DNA of 64,000 nt. It comes from Tretioscincus oriximinensis (lineage: Eukaryota; Chordata; Lepidosauria; Squamata; Gymnophthalmidae). Positions 34,791 through 45,684 of the stretch are shown piece after piece. Location of the stretch: assembly GCA_022410635.1 (NCBI GenBank), contig JAJVDF010000500.1, positions 524,501 through 588,500 of the forward strand, in the 5' to 3' direction. The number at the start of each line of letters is the position of its first letter. Positions within the stretch are counted from its first letter, which is position 1. The notes beneath the pieces were generated by a model. That model was given only the letters and a program-made list of their open reading frames with translations. It made no database searches and was not told the DNA's origin. The translations under genes were made by a program, and so were the position numbers.

Positions 34791-36146
34791 AATTAAAAAC
34801 CACATTAAATGTACCAATTACATCTAATTACTGTAATTAGACACTACTGGGGCCTGTGCAAACAGAGTTTAAAGTTTTTATTTCACATTTACTGTACTCT
34901 GTTGAAATCGCTACTGGGAATAATTATATCTTAGCAACAGGGAAGATTGGTCCTTCCCATTTGCCTTCTGGTTTCTTGAGATTTCCTGATCCTGGCCCGT
35001 TGGGAACAGAGAGTGCAAAAGGTCCCATGCAACTTTTCCAATGCCTTGGTCTAATCTGTTCCTTACAACTGGGCAAGAGGTAGGCAGTTAGTGCACACTA
35101 GGCTTTGCCCAGTTGTGGCGAGAAAGTTGCATGTTTACCATGTCAGGATAGAAGGACTGCCTGGGACATTTCATACATCTTATTCCTGCTGCTCCAAACA
35201 GGTGGTGGACTAAGGAGTGAGAAGGGGAATGCTTGGGGACTAGTGGAACAATTGGTCATGCGAACACTCTTGTTTCTATCCATTGCTGAAACCATTTCTC
35301 AGTTAAAGTGCGAAAAGAACAATTTAACCGGTGTGTTCCCCCGAACTGTTAAGATGATCCTCATACCATGATAAAATGTGGTATATATTTGAGTATTGTG
35401 CCAATCTCATGTGGGGTGGGAGGGATTAGGGCAGGTAAGGGAGGGTTGGAATATATTGTATTGCATCTTACTATGAAGGATTCGATTTATTGGATAATTT
35501 TGAGGCATATAAATGATATTGTATAAGATGTAATATATTGTTTATGTCAGATACAAAATAATAAAAACATTTATTTAAACGAAGTGTGAAAAGAGCTTAA
35601 GTGAAACATGCTGTGATTTAACAACTTCACAAAATGAAATGTGATCCCAAAAGTGAGTTATATGAGGGACATGTATGCACCAGAGGTTCAATAGGTGTGG
35701 TATTTTGCTTAGGTAATGGTAAAATAACTATACCCACTCTTCCATCTATTATCTTAACCTTCTGCATCATATCCTAAAATGCAGCCCATAGCATTGTAAG
35801 TGATCGTACTACAGAACTTGTAGAAGAAGAAAAAAATAGAAATTGCTGAGCCTGCAAGATGAAATAACAGAATTCGCAGAGAAACTGGCAGCTGGGTAGA
35901 GGCCAGGATATAATTCTAAGGATAAGGCAGTTTCTTCAAAGTCACCTCAAGATTAGTCAATAAAGAGTTTCTTTTCCATGAATAAGATCAAGTGTCAAGA
36001 TAGGTGTTTGGCTTAAAGATGGTTGTGTCATTCTGACAGTCTATTGGTGTGGTAAATTCATCACTAATTCATTAGATTATTAACTGCATCCATTTAATGA
36101 CTAAGGTTTAATGTGCCATTAAGGACTATGCATTTAAATTAGTTCC
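34791..36146. other. No recognised gene; possible LINE 3' end at about 35380-35575
   Basis: The segment ending 'aaaataataaaaacatttat' at about 35570 looks like a retroposon 3' end with an AATAAA signal, but there is no coding part to confirm it. The rest is unrecognised. Confidence 0.3.
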
Positions 36147-36173
36147 TAAAATATTGTGTGTGTGTGTGTGTGC
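36147..36173 (+). repeat. (GT)n microsatellite
   Basis: Eleven or so GT units. Confidence 0.95.
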
Positions 36174-36234
36174 GTCATTTCTGAGCAGCAAAATTTATTG
36201 GAGGCCCAAGGGGTGAGTTTCTACATGCCAAGAG

Positions 36235-36420
36235 TACCCCTGGACATTCAGTGCTCCTCTGATACCATTTGTAGAGAGACAAGAACAGGAGAGGGTTTTG
36301 CCTTCTTCTGCTTGAGACTGACCCAGTGCAATTGGTGAACCACTATATGAGACAGAATGCTGGACTGGAGGGGCTATGACCAAATTCAGCAGGGCTTATT
36401 GTATGTTCTTATGATCTTAT
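36235..36420 (+). mobile_element. CR1 LINE 3' end
   Basis: 'ttttgccttcttctgcttga', 'gagacagaatgctggactgg', 'cagcagggcttattgtatgt' and a final TTCTTATG-like end. Confidence 0.8.
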
Positions 36421-36514
36421 ATCTAGAAGCAACATTGGATCAAGTTTTCTCCAAACTGTTTACTCATCAGTCTTCTAGAAAACCATTTTTATCTTTATTG
36501 CATAGATTTATTAT

Positions 36515-36557
36515 CATTATCATTATTATTATTATTATTTCATCATCATCATCATCC
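36515..36557 (+). repeat. ATT/ATC trinucleotide repeat
   Basis: ATTATC and ATT units pass into ATC units. Confidence 0.9.
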
Positions 36558-39261
36558 AGTATCATATTAAGGAAAAATGAAAACTGCAAGATTAGAAATA
36601 AAGCAGGCAGGAAATTTCACAGGAACGATCAAGTTCCTGAGAAACTGAAGCTTCCCCATCATGCATTAGGTTCTCCATGCTTAGAAAGTGCCTTATCTCA
36701 TGTCTCTGGATGCTTCCCCATTTTCACACCTAGCAATGCAGATGCCCAATGAAAATGCAGTTTTGTAGTATCACTCCTGGATCCCTCAGGCAGGGGCCTA
36801 GGAAGGGGTGGCAGTACCCAGGACAACCCCCGAATTCTGTACCTACGATCACCCATTCACCATTTCCTTCCCTCCAGTCAGGGCAAACTTTCAGCACCCC
36901 TTCCAACTCCGACCTACCTACCATAACATGAATCGAACCATTAATTTTGGCTTTGAAAGCTGCTGCCATCAGAGTAAAACCTTTACCCTCCCATCTCATC
37001 TTGTCAGAGCTAATGTGACAAACAGGGAAGGGAGGGTTTTTTTCTGCTTCTTGTCAAAACACAAAATTAAGGCTTTAAACATGCTGTTTGGGGCAAGAGG
37101 TCACAGTTTGCTCTCCCTTGACTATGCCCCTGGCCTCAGTTGTGCATTATACTCTTTGATAGATCCAGTGTGCTACTGGAAATTGAGATGTGACATCTGA
37201 AACCCTTTCCATAGTTGCCCATGGAAATAAAAAGAGACTTGCCCTCAGCCAATATTCCCAATCAACATAGATTATCAAGGATAAGACTTACCATTTAGAA
37301 ATGTAAGGTATCATGTTGAGGAAGAGTGCCCAGATTCNCATTACCTGCAATTTAATTGTGATTAAATTGCAGTGCATTTAGCGGTAGGTCTTTTTCTATT
37401 TCAAGAATGGCAGCTTCCATCTTAAGAATTCAGCTTGTCATCCATAAGTGCTATCATTATGTTCATTTCCATGGAACGATAAGCTAAAGATACTTACTTT
37501 TTTTGCAAGGGGAAAAGGTAAAACATCTATGTAAAATATACTACAGAATTCTATACAACTGTGGTTAACAGTGCAGTTTTATACTAGAATTTTCTGATGG
37601 AATTATATATGTAGAACATTAGGTATTCTGATGATATTTTGAGACCTTCCAGATTCCATCTATAAAAAACACACAAGAATGACATTTACATAGTAATATT
37701 CAGCAGATACTAGATTATCCTTGGAAATATTTGATAAGGGATGTGCAGAAGATACTTCTCTAAATTTTGATGGAGAAAACAGAAAATGTGGGTGAAGTAC
37801 TTCTTTTTATCTAGCAGGTTACTGATGTTCTGCACCATTTTGCTGTCTAGTGGTCCATTTTTATGCTAGTAACAATATCCATGTGTTTGGGTGCTTCCAG
37901 GTGATGGGTGTTTTCATGCTATTATGGTGTGAATCTGGGGGATTTGCCTCATATCAGCTGCAGACGCACTAGGGCTAGAAATGGAAATCTCTTTGGAAGC
38001 CAATCCAAAGTGAATGTCAAATCCCGCTTCCATTTCCACTCCTTGTTTCAACATCCCCACAGAACAAGTGGTGACATCGGATCCCCTTGATTCTCTCCCA
38101 CCTAGCTGCTCCGTTCACAGCTGCTCCTCTCCCCTTCCTCCCTACTTCCATTCTCAGCAACAACACTAGCAGCCGCTTCTTCCCTTCCTCTTTCTTTCAG
38201 GGAGGGAAATAAAGCTGCTACCCCCCCCCCCCCGAGCAGAGAAAGTAAAAAAAAAAATCTAAGGAAGGTGGTGGACAGGAGGCTTCTTCAGGACCCAAGC
38301 CCAGCTTCCCATTGTCAGGCCAAAGCTTCCCCTTCCCTCACTGGCTATGAATTAAAATTGAGATTGAGGTTGGGATGGTGCACTGCCCAAAAGGACCTTT
38401 GTAGAGATGTTACTTCAAAGGAAGTTAGGAGGAACTGGCAGAAAATATTATATGTGCAACCACACACCCCAGGAACACCCCCTTTCACCATTGGCTGAGG
38501 CAACCATAACGTTACATCTCAGTGCAAGTCTGAAACGGAAGTGCCTGCACGAAGGAGAGTGGCTGTGGAGAATTATGTAGCCGGAGTAGAAGTAACGCAA
38601 ATGGCAAAAAACAGCAGCGGTGACAGGTTTTGACAAAGAACTCCATAGCAGAAACTAGTGCTGTGCATACTGAGGGAGGTGTGAGTGATTTGAAGGGGTT
38701 TTTTTTGTAAGAAATGTGAACAGAGGACATCCAATCCGGTGTCGTTCCCATTTTTAGTCCTAGTGCATCTGCAGCCATAATCATTGCCTTCCATTAACAA
38801 TAGCAGTAAAAATGTCCAATATTCTGGTTTTTCTCCCCTGTCTTTGTATTCTGATTCCTTAGCGAAAGTTGAGACAGAACTGATATTTTCCTCAAATTGT
38901 ATCCTGCCTTCAACCAGGCAGTCATTCTGCTTTCCCCGTAGAATTTGGGCAGGGAAGCACAGTGATTTTGATTTAAAATCCCACAGCAGCCTAAAAGCTT
39001 CATTTTATAAAGTCTACAGCTCTATTTCTTTCTTTGTGCCTTTGATTCCTCTGCCCAGTAGAAAGGCGAGAAAGCTCCAACTAACAACAGACAAGAGACA
39101 GTGTTTCTTGGGAGTTGTAGACTTGCAAAGCCTCATGGGGATTGTAGTTAAATATATGAAAAGAGAAGAAGTTTCCTTGCTGTGTACAGATGGAAGGGTA
39201 AGTCCTTTGTATCAAATTATGTATAGAGTTTGCTATAAAGCCAGTTGTGTGTAGTTAAGTT
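36558..39261. other. No recognised gene
   Basis: Contains a C14-15 homopolymer at about 38220-38234. The stretch 38090-38520 is somewhat GC-richer. No repeat family or exon recognised. Confidence 0.35.
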
Positions 39262-39446
39262 AGTTAAGGCAAATCCGGGATGCAGCAACAGGCAGTACTT
39301 CTGAAATACCATTTGTAGGGAGTCAAGAATAGATGACTTTGTTCAGACTGCCCAGGTGCAATTGGTGGGCCTCTGTGAGAGACAGAATGCTGGACTAGAT
39401 GGGCTCTGTCCCAATTCAATATGGCTCTTATGTTCTTATGCTCTTT
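39262..39446 (+). mobile_element. CR1 LINE 3' end
   Basis: 'gggatgcagcaacaggcagt', 'actgcccaggtgcaattggt', 'aatgctggactagatgggct' and final 'ttatgttcttatgctctt'. A MITE starts exactly at its 3' end. Confidence 0.85.
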
Positions 39447-39447
39447 A

Positions 39448-39572
39448 GGTCCTTTCTGCACTGGGCCTCATTTTGTTCTCGGTAAAAGTTAAAATGCCCT
39501 GTGATCATCTAGATGTCATTCTGGGATAGTGCAAGCGTCAGCAGAACAGAATACAGCCTACTGTAGAAAGGC
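39448..39572. mobile_element. MITE of the 'ctgcactgggcc' family, copy
   Basis: Left end GGTCCTTTCTGCACTGGGCC. The right end reversed reads GCCTTTCTACAGTAGGCTG. The arms align over about 30 bp with several mismatches. Related to the element at 63633. Confidence 0.55.
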
Positions 39573-41254
39573 TTCTAGTTACCCCCACCTTCAATGTGTT
39601 GCCTTTATTATTTTTGTGATACAAAATATAAATTGATATATCATGTGGCTCAGAAGAGTTGAACATTTGGTTCACTTTTTATGGGCAAGTTCATGAATAT
39701 TACAAGTGACTTTAATGGCTGAAGTAATCCTTCCATAGGGCAAAATAACATTGTTGCTTCTCTAGTCAGCAATAGTTAACACTATTGCCTAAATAATGTT
39801 TCAAAACTTGTGTAAGCAACCTTGCTATAAACTAAGCAAATACTTTGAAATACANAATTTGTTATCAACAATCACAATAGCAAAAAAAAAACCACAATGA
39901 AATCCAGCCATGATTGTTGAGATTGTTGAAATAAGAAATGGATCCATGGAGCAGTTCTTGGGTTCAACCACAGATCTCTCAACTGGCAGGCGAAACACAA
40001 ATGCCTGAGATTTTCCAGTTCCTGTTGCGAGATTTCTCACCGGAAAACTGGCAGAAATAATAGGAACAGCTACAAATTCTGGAATTTGTAATAGAATAAA
40101 GGACAATTCAGAAAGGGCTTTTGAGAATGTATCTCTTTAGTTTTCAGAGATTTAATGTATCAAATAATTTAATGGGCATTGGGCATGCCTGATCTTCATT
40201 TTTCTTTTTTTGGGGGGTGAGGGTATTTTTTTCTAGAGGCAGCTTACACTTCTGTACATAAAACCCAAACAATCCTTCAAATCCAGGGAAACCATTCTCT
40301 TCTTGCCACTGACTATATTCCTCACTTGGAGGGTTTGTTTATTATTTTTAACTTTGTATGCAAATATATCAGACATCTTGACCTATGGTTTGCCATAGGA
40401 GATGAAATTCATAAGAAAAAAACTTTGGCATTCAATAAAGAGGAGTTGAATAGGCCACTGAGGAAGACTACACAAGTCAAAATATTTTTCCTTCATTTGG
40501 ATTATACAACTGAAGATGTCTGTATGGACATTTCCCATTTGTCTGGATGCTTGTGTGGTACATATTATTTCTAGGCCAATTTTTGTGACATTCCAGGGAT
40601 TAGTGATTGGTTGGCTGATTTTAGTACACAAGTACTAAAGGTGAAATAACAAAGTTTGCTCAGTATTTAAGAGATTACTTGCTAGGAGAAGGATTATCAG
40701 AGCTGCAGACAACACAATTGATTTCTTCCTGAATTCCGCATCATACAAACTCTCTTGATACAAATTAGATTTGTGCCAACACAGCAGTTTAGAGGATTAC
40801 AGACAAACAGGTTTTAATTTAAGCCCCAATTTTTCCTTATCATATGGAAAAGATCAATTGAGTTTTTGGAACCTGTGAAGGGCTGCTGATCATTTGACAA
40901 ATCAGATTAAGAGAATGGGTTTGTTGCTGAGTCTTAAGATAAATTGTACGAAATGTTTCCCTGCTTCTTAAAAAGTTTCCAGCTTTCAACTTAATAGTTC
41001 TGTTCCATAAACCATTACATCAGATCTAAAAGTTCTATGCAGAAACAAAAGCAAAGGCACTCTCAGTGTTTGACAAGACTGATCAATACTTCAAGCCTAC
41101 AAGAAGACCACAGCCAGAGTCAGACTTGAAGTTTCAATTAAGTTTCAGTTCTAAAGAACTGGACTAAATATCTTGGTTTAATCCAATTCTTTAGGACTGA
41201 AGAGTGATTAAAAGTTCATGTTAGAACAGCATCTCTGTTACATTACAGAAATTT
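39573..41254. other. No recognised feature
   Basis: AT-rich. Nothing recognised. Confidence 0.4.
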
Positions 41255-41880
41255 ATTTGCATTTCTATACTGCCCTATACCCAAAGGTCCCAATGCAGTT
41301 AATAAAAAACAGAACTAACATATTAAAAATGACTATGCAGTAAAGTAGCGAATGGAGAGCTGTTTTTCCAGCCAAAGACCAGGTTAAAGAGGTATGTCTT
41401 TAACAATTTTCTGAATGTGATGGTGACTGATATACCTACAGAGGGAGATTGTTCCATCTAGGCCCTAGGGGCTGCCAATGAGAAGACCCCGTTCCGGGTT
41501 CCCATCCTGTTTGCCACTGAGGAGGGTCTTCTCTGCAGATCTTAAGGGACCAACAGGTAGATATGGGAGGGGTCCCTTTAAATATTTGGGATTCAAGTTA
41601 TTTGGGATTTTATAGATTAAAATTAATATCTTGAATTGGACTTGGTAGCAAATTGGCAACCAGTGCAGCTCTTCCAAGACTGGAATGATGTATATCCAGC
41701 CAGATGTTTCAGTCAGCAATCTAGCGATTCTGTTCTGCACTAGTTGCAGCTTCCAAACTATTTTCATAGACAGCCCCATATAGAGAGCACTACAACAGTC
41801 CAATCTGGAAGTTACCAGAGCATGCATTATTGTGGTCAGATCATTCCTGTCCAGAAGTAGCTGTAACTGGCGAACCAAAT
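41255..41880 (-). mobile_element. L2-type LINE fragment
   Basis: The minus frame 41465-41878 reads ..LTTIMHALVTSRLDCCSALY.., ..KLQLVQNRIARLLT.., ..IIPVLEELHWLPICYQVQF.., the L2 ORF2 C-terminus. The plus-strand end 'atactgccctatacccaaag' at about 41270 is the reverse of the usual L2 3' tail. The upstream reverse transcriptase is missing. No large frameshift in the 137 residues, but the C-terminal end is degenerate. Confidence 0.8.
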
Positions 41881-42554
41881 TTTTATATTAAAAGCAAATA
41901 CATGTCTATCATTAGGTTCTATAAAGAAATAATGACAATTACAAAGCTACAGACTTGCAATTTATAACCCAGAAAGAATCAAATTAAGGTACACATAGTA
42001 AACAAGGCACTTAATGCAACTTTTCCTAAAGATAACTTTTTCAAACTCTGATATACAGTAGATTTACAGAACTGGAGAAAGTGAAAATGATTACTCACTT
42101 TGAGAATAGATTATATAATCACAAATCATAAATTAGCATGCATAAAAAATATCTGAAGCCAGGGGCTGGACAAAAAGTATTTAAAAAAATACCTGCAGCT
42201 CTTTCCTAGTTGCTGTTTTTTTAAAAAACGCATCTAGTATAGATCAATGAATTTACCTTTCATTCCTTTTATATATTTTTTTCCTTAATTAATTTTGCAG
42301 TGTGCTAAAATACTCTGTGGATTATTATATAATATTCTAAGTGGTCTGCCTACTTTTGAATTTTTTTTCATGCACACTAAAAATATAGTCTCAGAATCAT
42401 GAAATGAGAAAACAAAATAGAAAACATCTAAGGCTGTTTATCTGTATTGTAATAAACATGCATAAATATGAGTCCAGCAAACACCCACAGAGATGACTGT
42501 ATGCATTTTTAAAAAATATTGTGAACTAGTGAAATTCAGAGGATGATTTTAAAG
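41881..42554. other. No recognised feature
   Basis: AT-rich. Nothing recognised. Confidence 0.4.
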
Positions 42555-42635
42555 TATTTACTTATTTACTTACATTTATATTCCGTCCTGTACCCAAAGA
42601 TCTCAGGGCAGACCACAATAAAAAACCATAAAGTA
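42555..42635 (-). mobile_element. L2-type LINE 3' tail
   Basis: 'tacatttatattccgtcctg', 'tacccaaagatctcagggca' is the reverse of the L2-type 3' end. Confidence 0.5.
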
Positions 42636-43251
42636 GATTAAAATAAGGATAATTATGATTATTACATTGTTTTTGTCATTTGGGTTAAAAGTGACGTAGA
42701 ATTATGAAATATAAGCAACAGTTAATTATTCCATGAGGGTCAGATTACAGTATGAAAATGAAACTGAAGAAGGAAAGAAATGAGATTCTGGGACCTGAGT
42801 TAAAACCCAAGGGTGTTTCATTTACAAATTGTAGTTATATCTGGTTATTCACCCTAAGCCAGCTTCCACATTGCTCCTGTACTAACTGCTAAGTGGATGC
42901 TATAGTGTGCTCAGAAAGACCACCCTGGGGAAATACTATAATGGCCCTTGGAAAGTTCAGCTTTCTGAGAACTTCCTGCACTACTTTGCCTTCTGGCTTG
43001 CTCCTGAGTGTAAAAAAAATACTTCTGGGAAACACACTAATATAGAGTCCTTTAATGGGCTTCCCAAGTTTTCCTCACTGCAGACTGATTAAAGTGGTAA
43101 ATGGAGTTTGGAAACTCCCAGATATGGTCTATGGTAATCCTTTCCCTGCAACTTTAGATATTTTGAACTTTCATTCCTGAACAAAGAGATGGGACTGCAG
43201 CAGTGTGAATGATCCTGGACAATAATGACCTCAGAATCTAGCAAGGGGCTC
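42636..43251. other. No recognised feature
   Basis: Nothing recognised. Confidence 0.35.
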
Positions 43252-43310
43252 TCGGAGCACTTTAGAGTCTGACTAGTGACATGAGCTTTTTGAAGACAAA
43301 TCTGTTCAGG
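43252..43310 (-). mobile_element. Decayed PLE 3'-tail
   Basis: The minus strand reads 'aaaaagctcatgtcac' then 'gtcagactctaaagtgctcc', matching the end of the PLE at 51366-51450 (cgaaagcttatgccac, gtctcaaagtgctac). The ribozyme-like core is lost. Confidence 0.45.
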
Positions 43311-43402
43311 TAAATTATTTTCTGAGCGGTTGCGGTGCTGGAGAAGTGAGGAAAAGATCCCAGTAGCAATACAGAACATCCAGATCAGGAACTGACACTG
43401 CA
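43302..43402. repeat. Direct repeat, unit 1 of 2
   Basis: About 101 bp, 'ctgttcaggtaaattatttt' to 'aggaactgacactgca', repeated at 43554-43656 in the same orientation with about 10% difference. Origin unknown; it lies beside PLE-derived tails. Confidence 0.85.
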
Positions 43403-43553
43403 CTTCATCTTTTGACTCCATGCAACATAATTAGATTCATTCAGCCTGTCAAAAGGCAGACTTGCTAAACTTGCCATCCTAAAATCAGTAAGTTCTTCTA
43501 TACAGCACTAGTCTTCCTACTACTCAGCAAGCACATGATTCTGGGCCCATAAC

Positions 43554-43656
43554 CTGTTCAAGTAAATTATTTTCAGAATGGTTGTGGTGTTGGAGCAGTA
43601 AGGAAAAGATCCCAGTAGTAATACAGGAACATCCAGATCAGGAACTGACACTGCAC
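43554..43656. repeat. Direct repeat, unit 2 of 2
   Basis: Second copy of the 43302-43402 unit ('ctgttcaagtaaattatttt' to 'ggaactgacactgca'). The spacer between copies is about 150 bp. Confidence 0.85.
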
Positions 43657-43912
43657 AGCAAAATAGCTTTCCACAGGAAGGTTTTTATTCTTGGTTTCAG
43701 CATAGCATTCTGCACTCTAACAACATGTGCAGCAATTCAGGCAAAAGAGAATACAGAGCAGCTACAACTCTGCCTTATATGAAACATTCTGACCAATCAT
43801 GTAAAAGGTCAAGTAGTCTTATGATCATCTTGTGACTTGCATTACCTCACTCTGTTACTGCTGAGTCACAGTGACTACCTAGAATATGATTTAAAGGAGA
43901 AATTAAAACCCT

Positions 43913-43980
43913 GACAAAATCTACTTCTTCAGATGCTAGGGAACAGTTACCTAGGGAGCATCTGAAGAAGTAGAATTGTC
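43913..43980. repeat. Palindrome of PLE-tail ends
   Basis: tctacttcttcagatgct (43920-43937) and agcatctgaagaagtaga (43957-43974) are perfect reverse complements across 19 nt. The match extends outward to gacaa/ttgtc with a small slip. Each arm is the ctgaagaagtaga segment of the PLE 3' region. The right arm continues into a decayed 'aaagctcatgacacc' tail; the left does not. Confidence 0.8.
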
Positions 43981-45397
43981 TAAAAAAGCTCATGACACCT
44001 TGCTATGTTTTCTGGACATGGCTATTTCTTTGAATGACTTCAAGGAATGTTGTGTGGGAGTGTCCAAAAATTCAAAGAAGTGCACATTATTCTCATCCCC
44101 TCTTTTTCGTCCTCAGAACAACACTCTGAGGTAATAAAGACAAGATCCACATTTGGACAAAATTTATTTGAAAGAAAAGGAAAAGAAAATATCTCTCTGC
44201 TGTTTGATTTCCTCTCTACTCTCATTGGCTGATTCTTGAAAAAACAAGATAGGAGAGTTCACCCATACAACAGCAAAATGAAAGTCTTAGGGAGACTTTA
44301 CAGTTGGCGTCCTTTAAACAGCAGCTATTGAAATCTGACTTACTAAGCTAAGTAATGAAAAAGCTAATTGCCCAGTTGAGAGTTACTGCAACATAAATTC
44401 AATTTTTAAGCTAGTCTGGATGAAGATTAAATAAGAGCGAAAGGCAGTAATTAGTAAGGCCATCCAGAGTGTAAGGCCATCCATGGCCAAATAGTCATTC
44501 CAACAAAGGGCTTCTTGGTCCAGATCCAATACTGTTGTCTTCAGGACANGCAGAAGTGAGTTAACACAAAAAAGTATCTGCTTAAAATTATCAGAAAAAT
44601 GTAGGATAGAGTGCTGCATTTTTTATGGTTGGAAAAAAAAGCATGTTCAGCAGATGCAGTTTAGAATGCTGGCAGTACCTGATGAAATTTTCTCTTTGAT
44701 ACACTCATTAAAGATGCAGCACTCATATCCTGCTCTTTTTGGACAAGTCTACTTCTATTTGATTGCTGTGATCTACCAATTTTCCAAATTCATTTTGGCT
44801 TGGCAGAGAAGGTTCATGCAGTAAATGCATTTAACTTCCTTAAGTAAAACAAAACTACAGAAAACTATTGACTTACTTCTTGGATAGCACAGAACTGAAT
44901 GTATTCTTTGAGTGAATGGGAAAGGAAAATGGTAAAATGCTACTATATTACATTATTCCAATGTGAAGTCAGTTAATTTGTCAAAAAGGAGGTCATTTAT
45001 TAATAATACTAGTAGAAGGCTCCTGTTTCCAGTGTCCAGTGCAATGGGCACCCAATTGGGGCAATGGGTTGAGAGTGTTCTAGTGTGGGCGCCCATGAAC
45101 CTGAGGTGACGTGGTGTGGTGTATGACTGGGGTGGGCCCTTGAGTGGGGCTGCTAACTAGGCAATAGTGTGTGCGTGCTTTGCCTGGTTGGTGGGGTACC
45201 CAGAGGCTTGGGGCGACACATGACTGTGGCTGTTTGGGGCCATGCAGTGCAGGTTCTGGTGTTTCAGAGTAGGTGGTGGTGGCCTGCAGCTTCAGTGGAG
45301 CCTCCAACATGGGCGCCACCATTTTGGATGGAGCTCTTCTGGCAGTGGGTTGACCAATAATCTCTGCTCACTCAATCAAGTCCACTCACCTCAATTA
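43981..45397. other. No recognised gene
   Basis: The stretch 45040-45350 is G-rich (gtggtgtggtgtatgactgg) and lacks recognisable content. The rest is AT-rich. Confidence 0.35.
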
Positions 45398-45684
45398 GAA
45401 AGAGAACAAGGAGAAGAACAAGAGGAGGGTTTTTATACCCTGCCTTTCTCACCCGATGGGACTCAAAGCAGGTTACAAGGTTACCTTTCGCCCAAAGGTG
45501 TTCCTATTTATCTAGTTGCAGTTTGTTGCAATTTCTTGCAATTCTTGCTTTCAAATAGCTGGGTTGGCTACAGCTGCAGTCTAGTAGAAGGCACTCACCC
45601 CTCTCCACATCCAACACAGGGCCTCAACACCTTATTTCTCAGATGAAAGACAAGCACTTAGCCGACTGAACCATTCGTGCCTCC
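45398..45684 (-). mobile_element. tRNA-like SINE, family 2, copy 4 (best preserved)
   Basis: Read on the minus strand: GGAGGCACGAATGGTTCAGT, 'ggctaagtgcttgtctttca', 'ggccctgtgttggatgtgga', 'gaggggtgagtgccttcta', 'gcaactagataaatagga', then 'tgctttgagtcccatcgggt', 'gagaaaggcagggtataaaa', ending in CTCCTCTTGTTC. The head resembles a tRNA 5' half; a canonical B box is not clear. It gives the clearest picture of the family seen at 932, 12617 and 17700. Confidence 0.7.
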
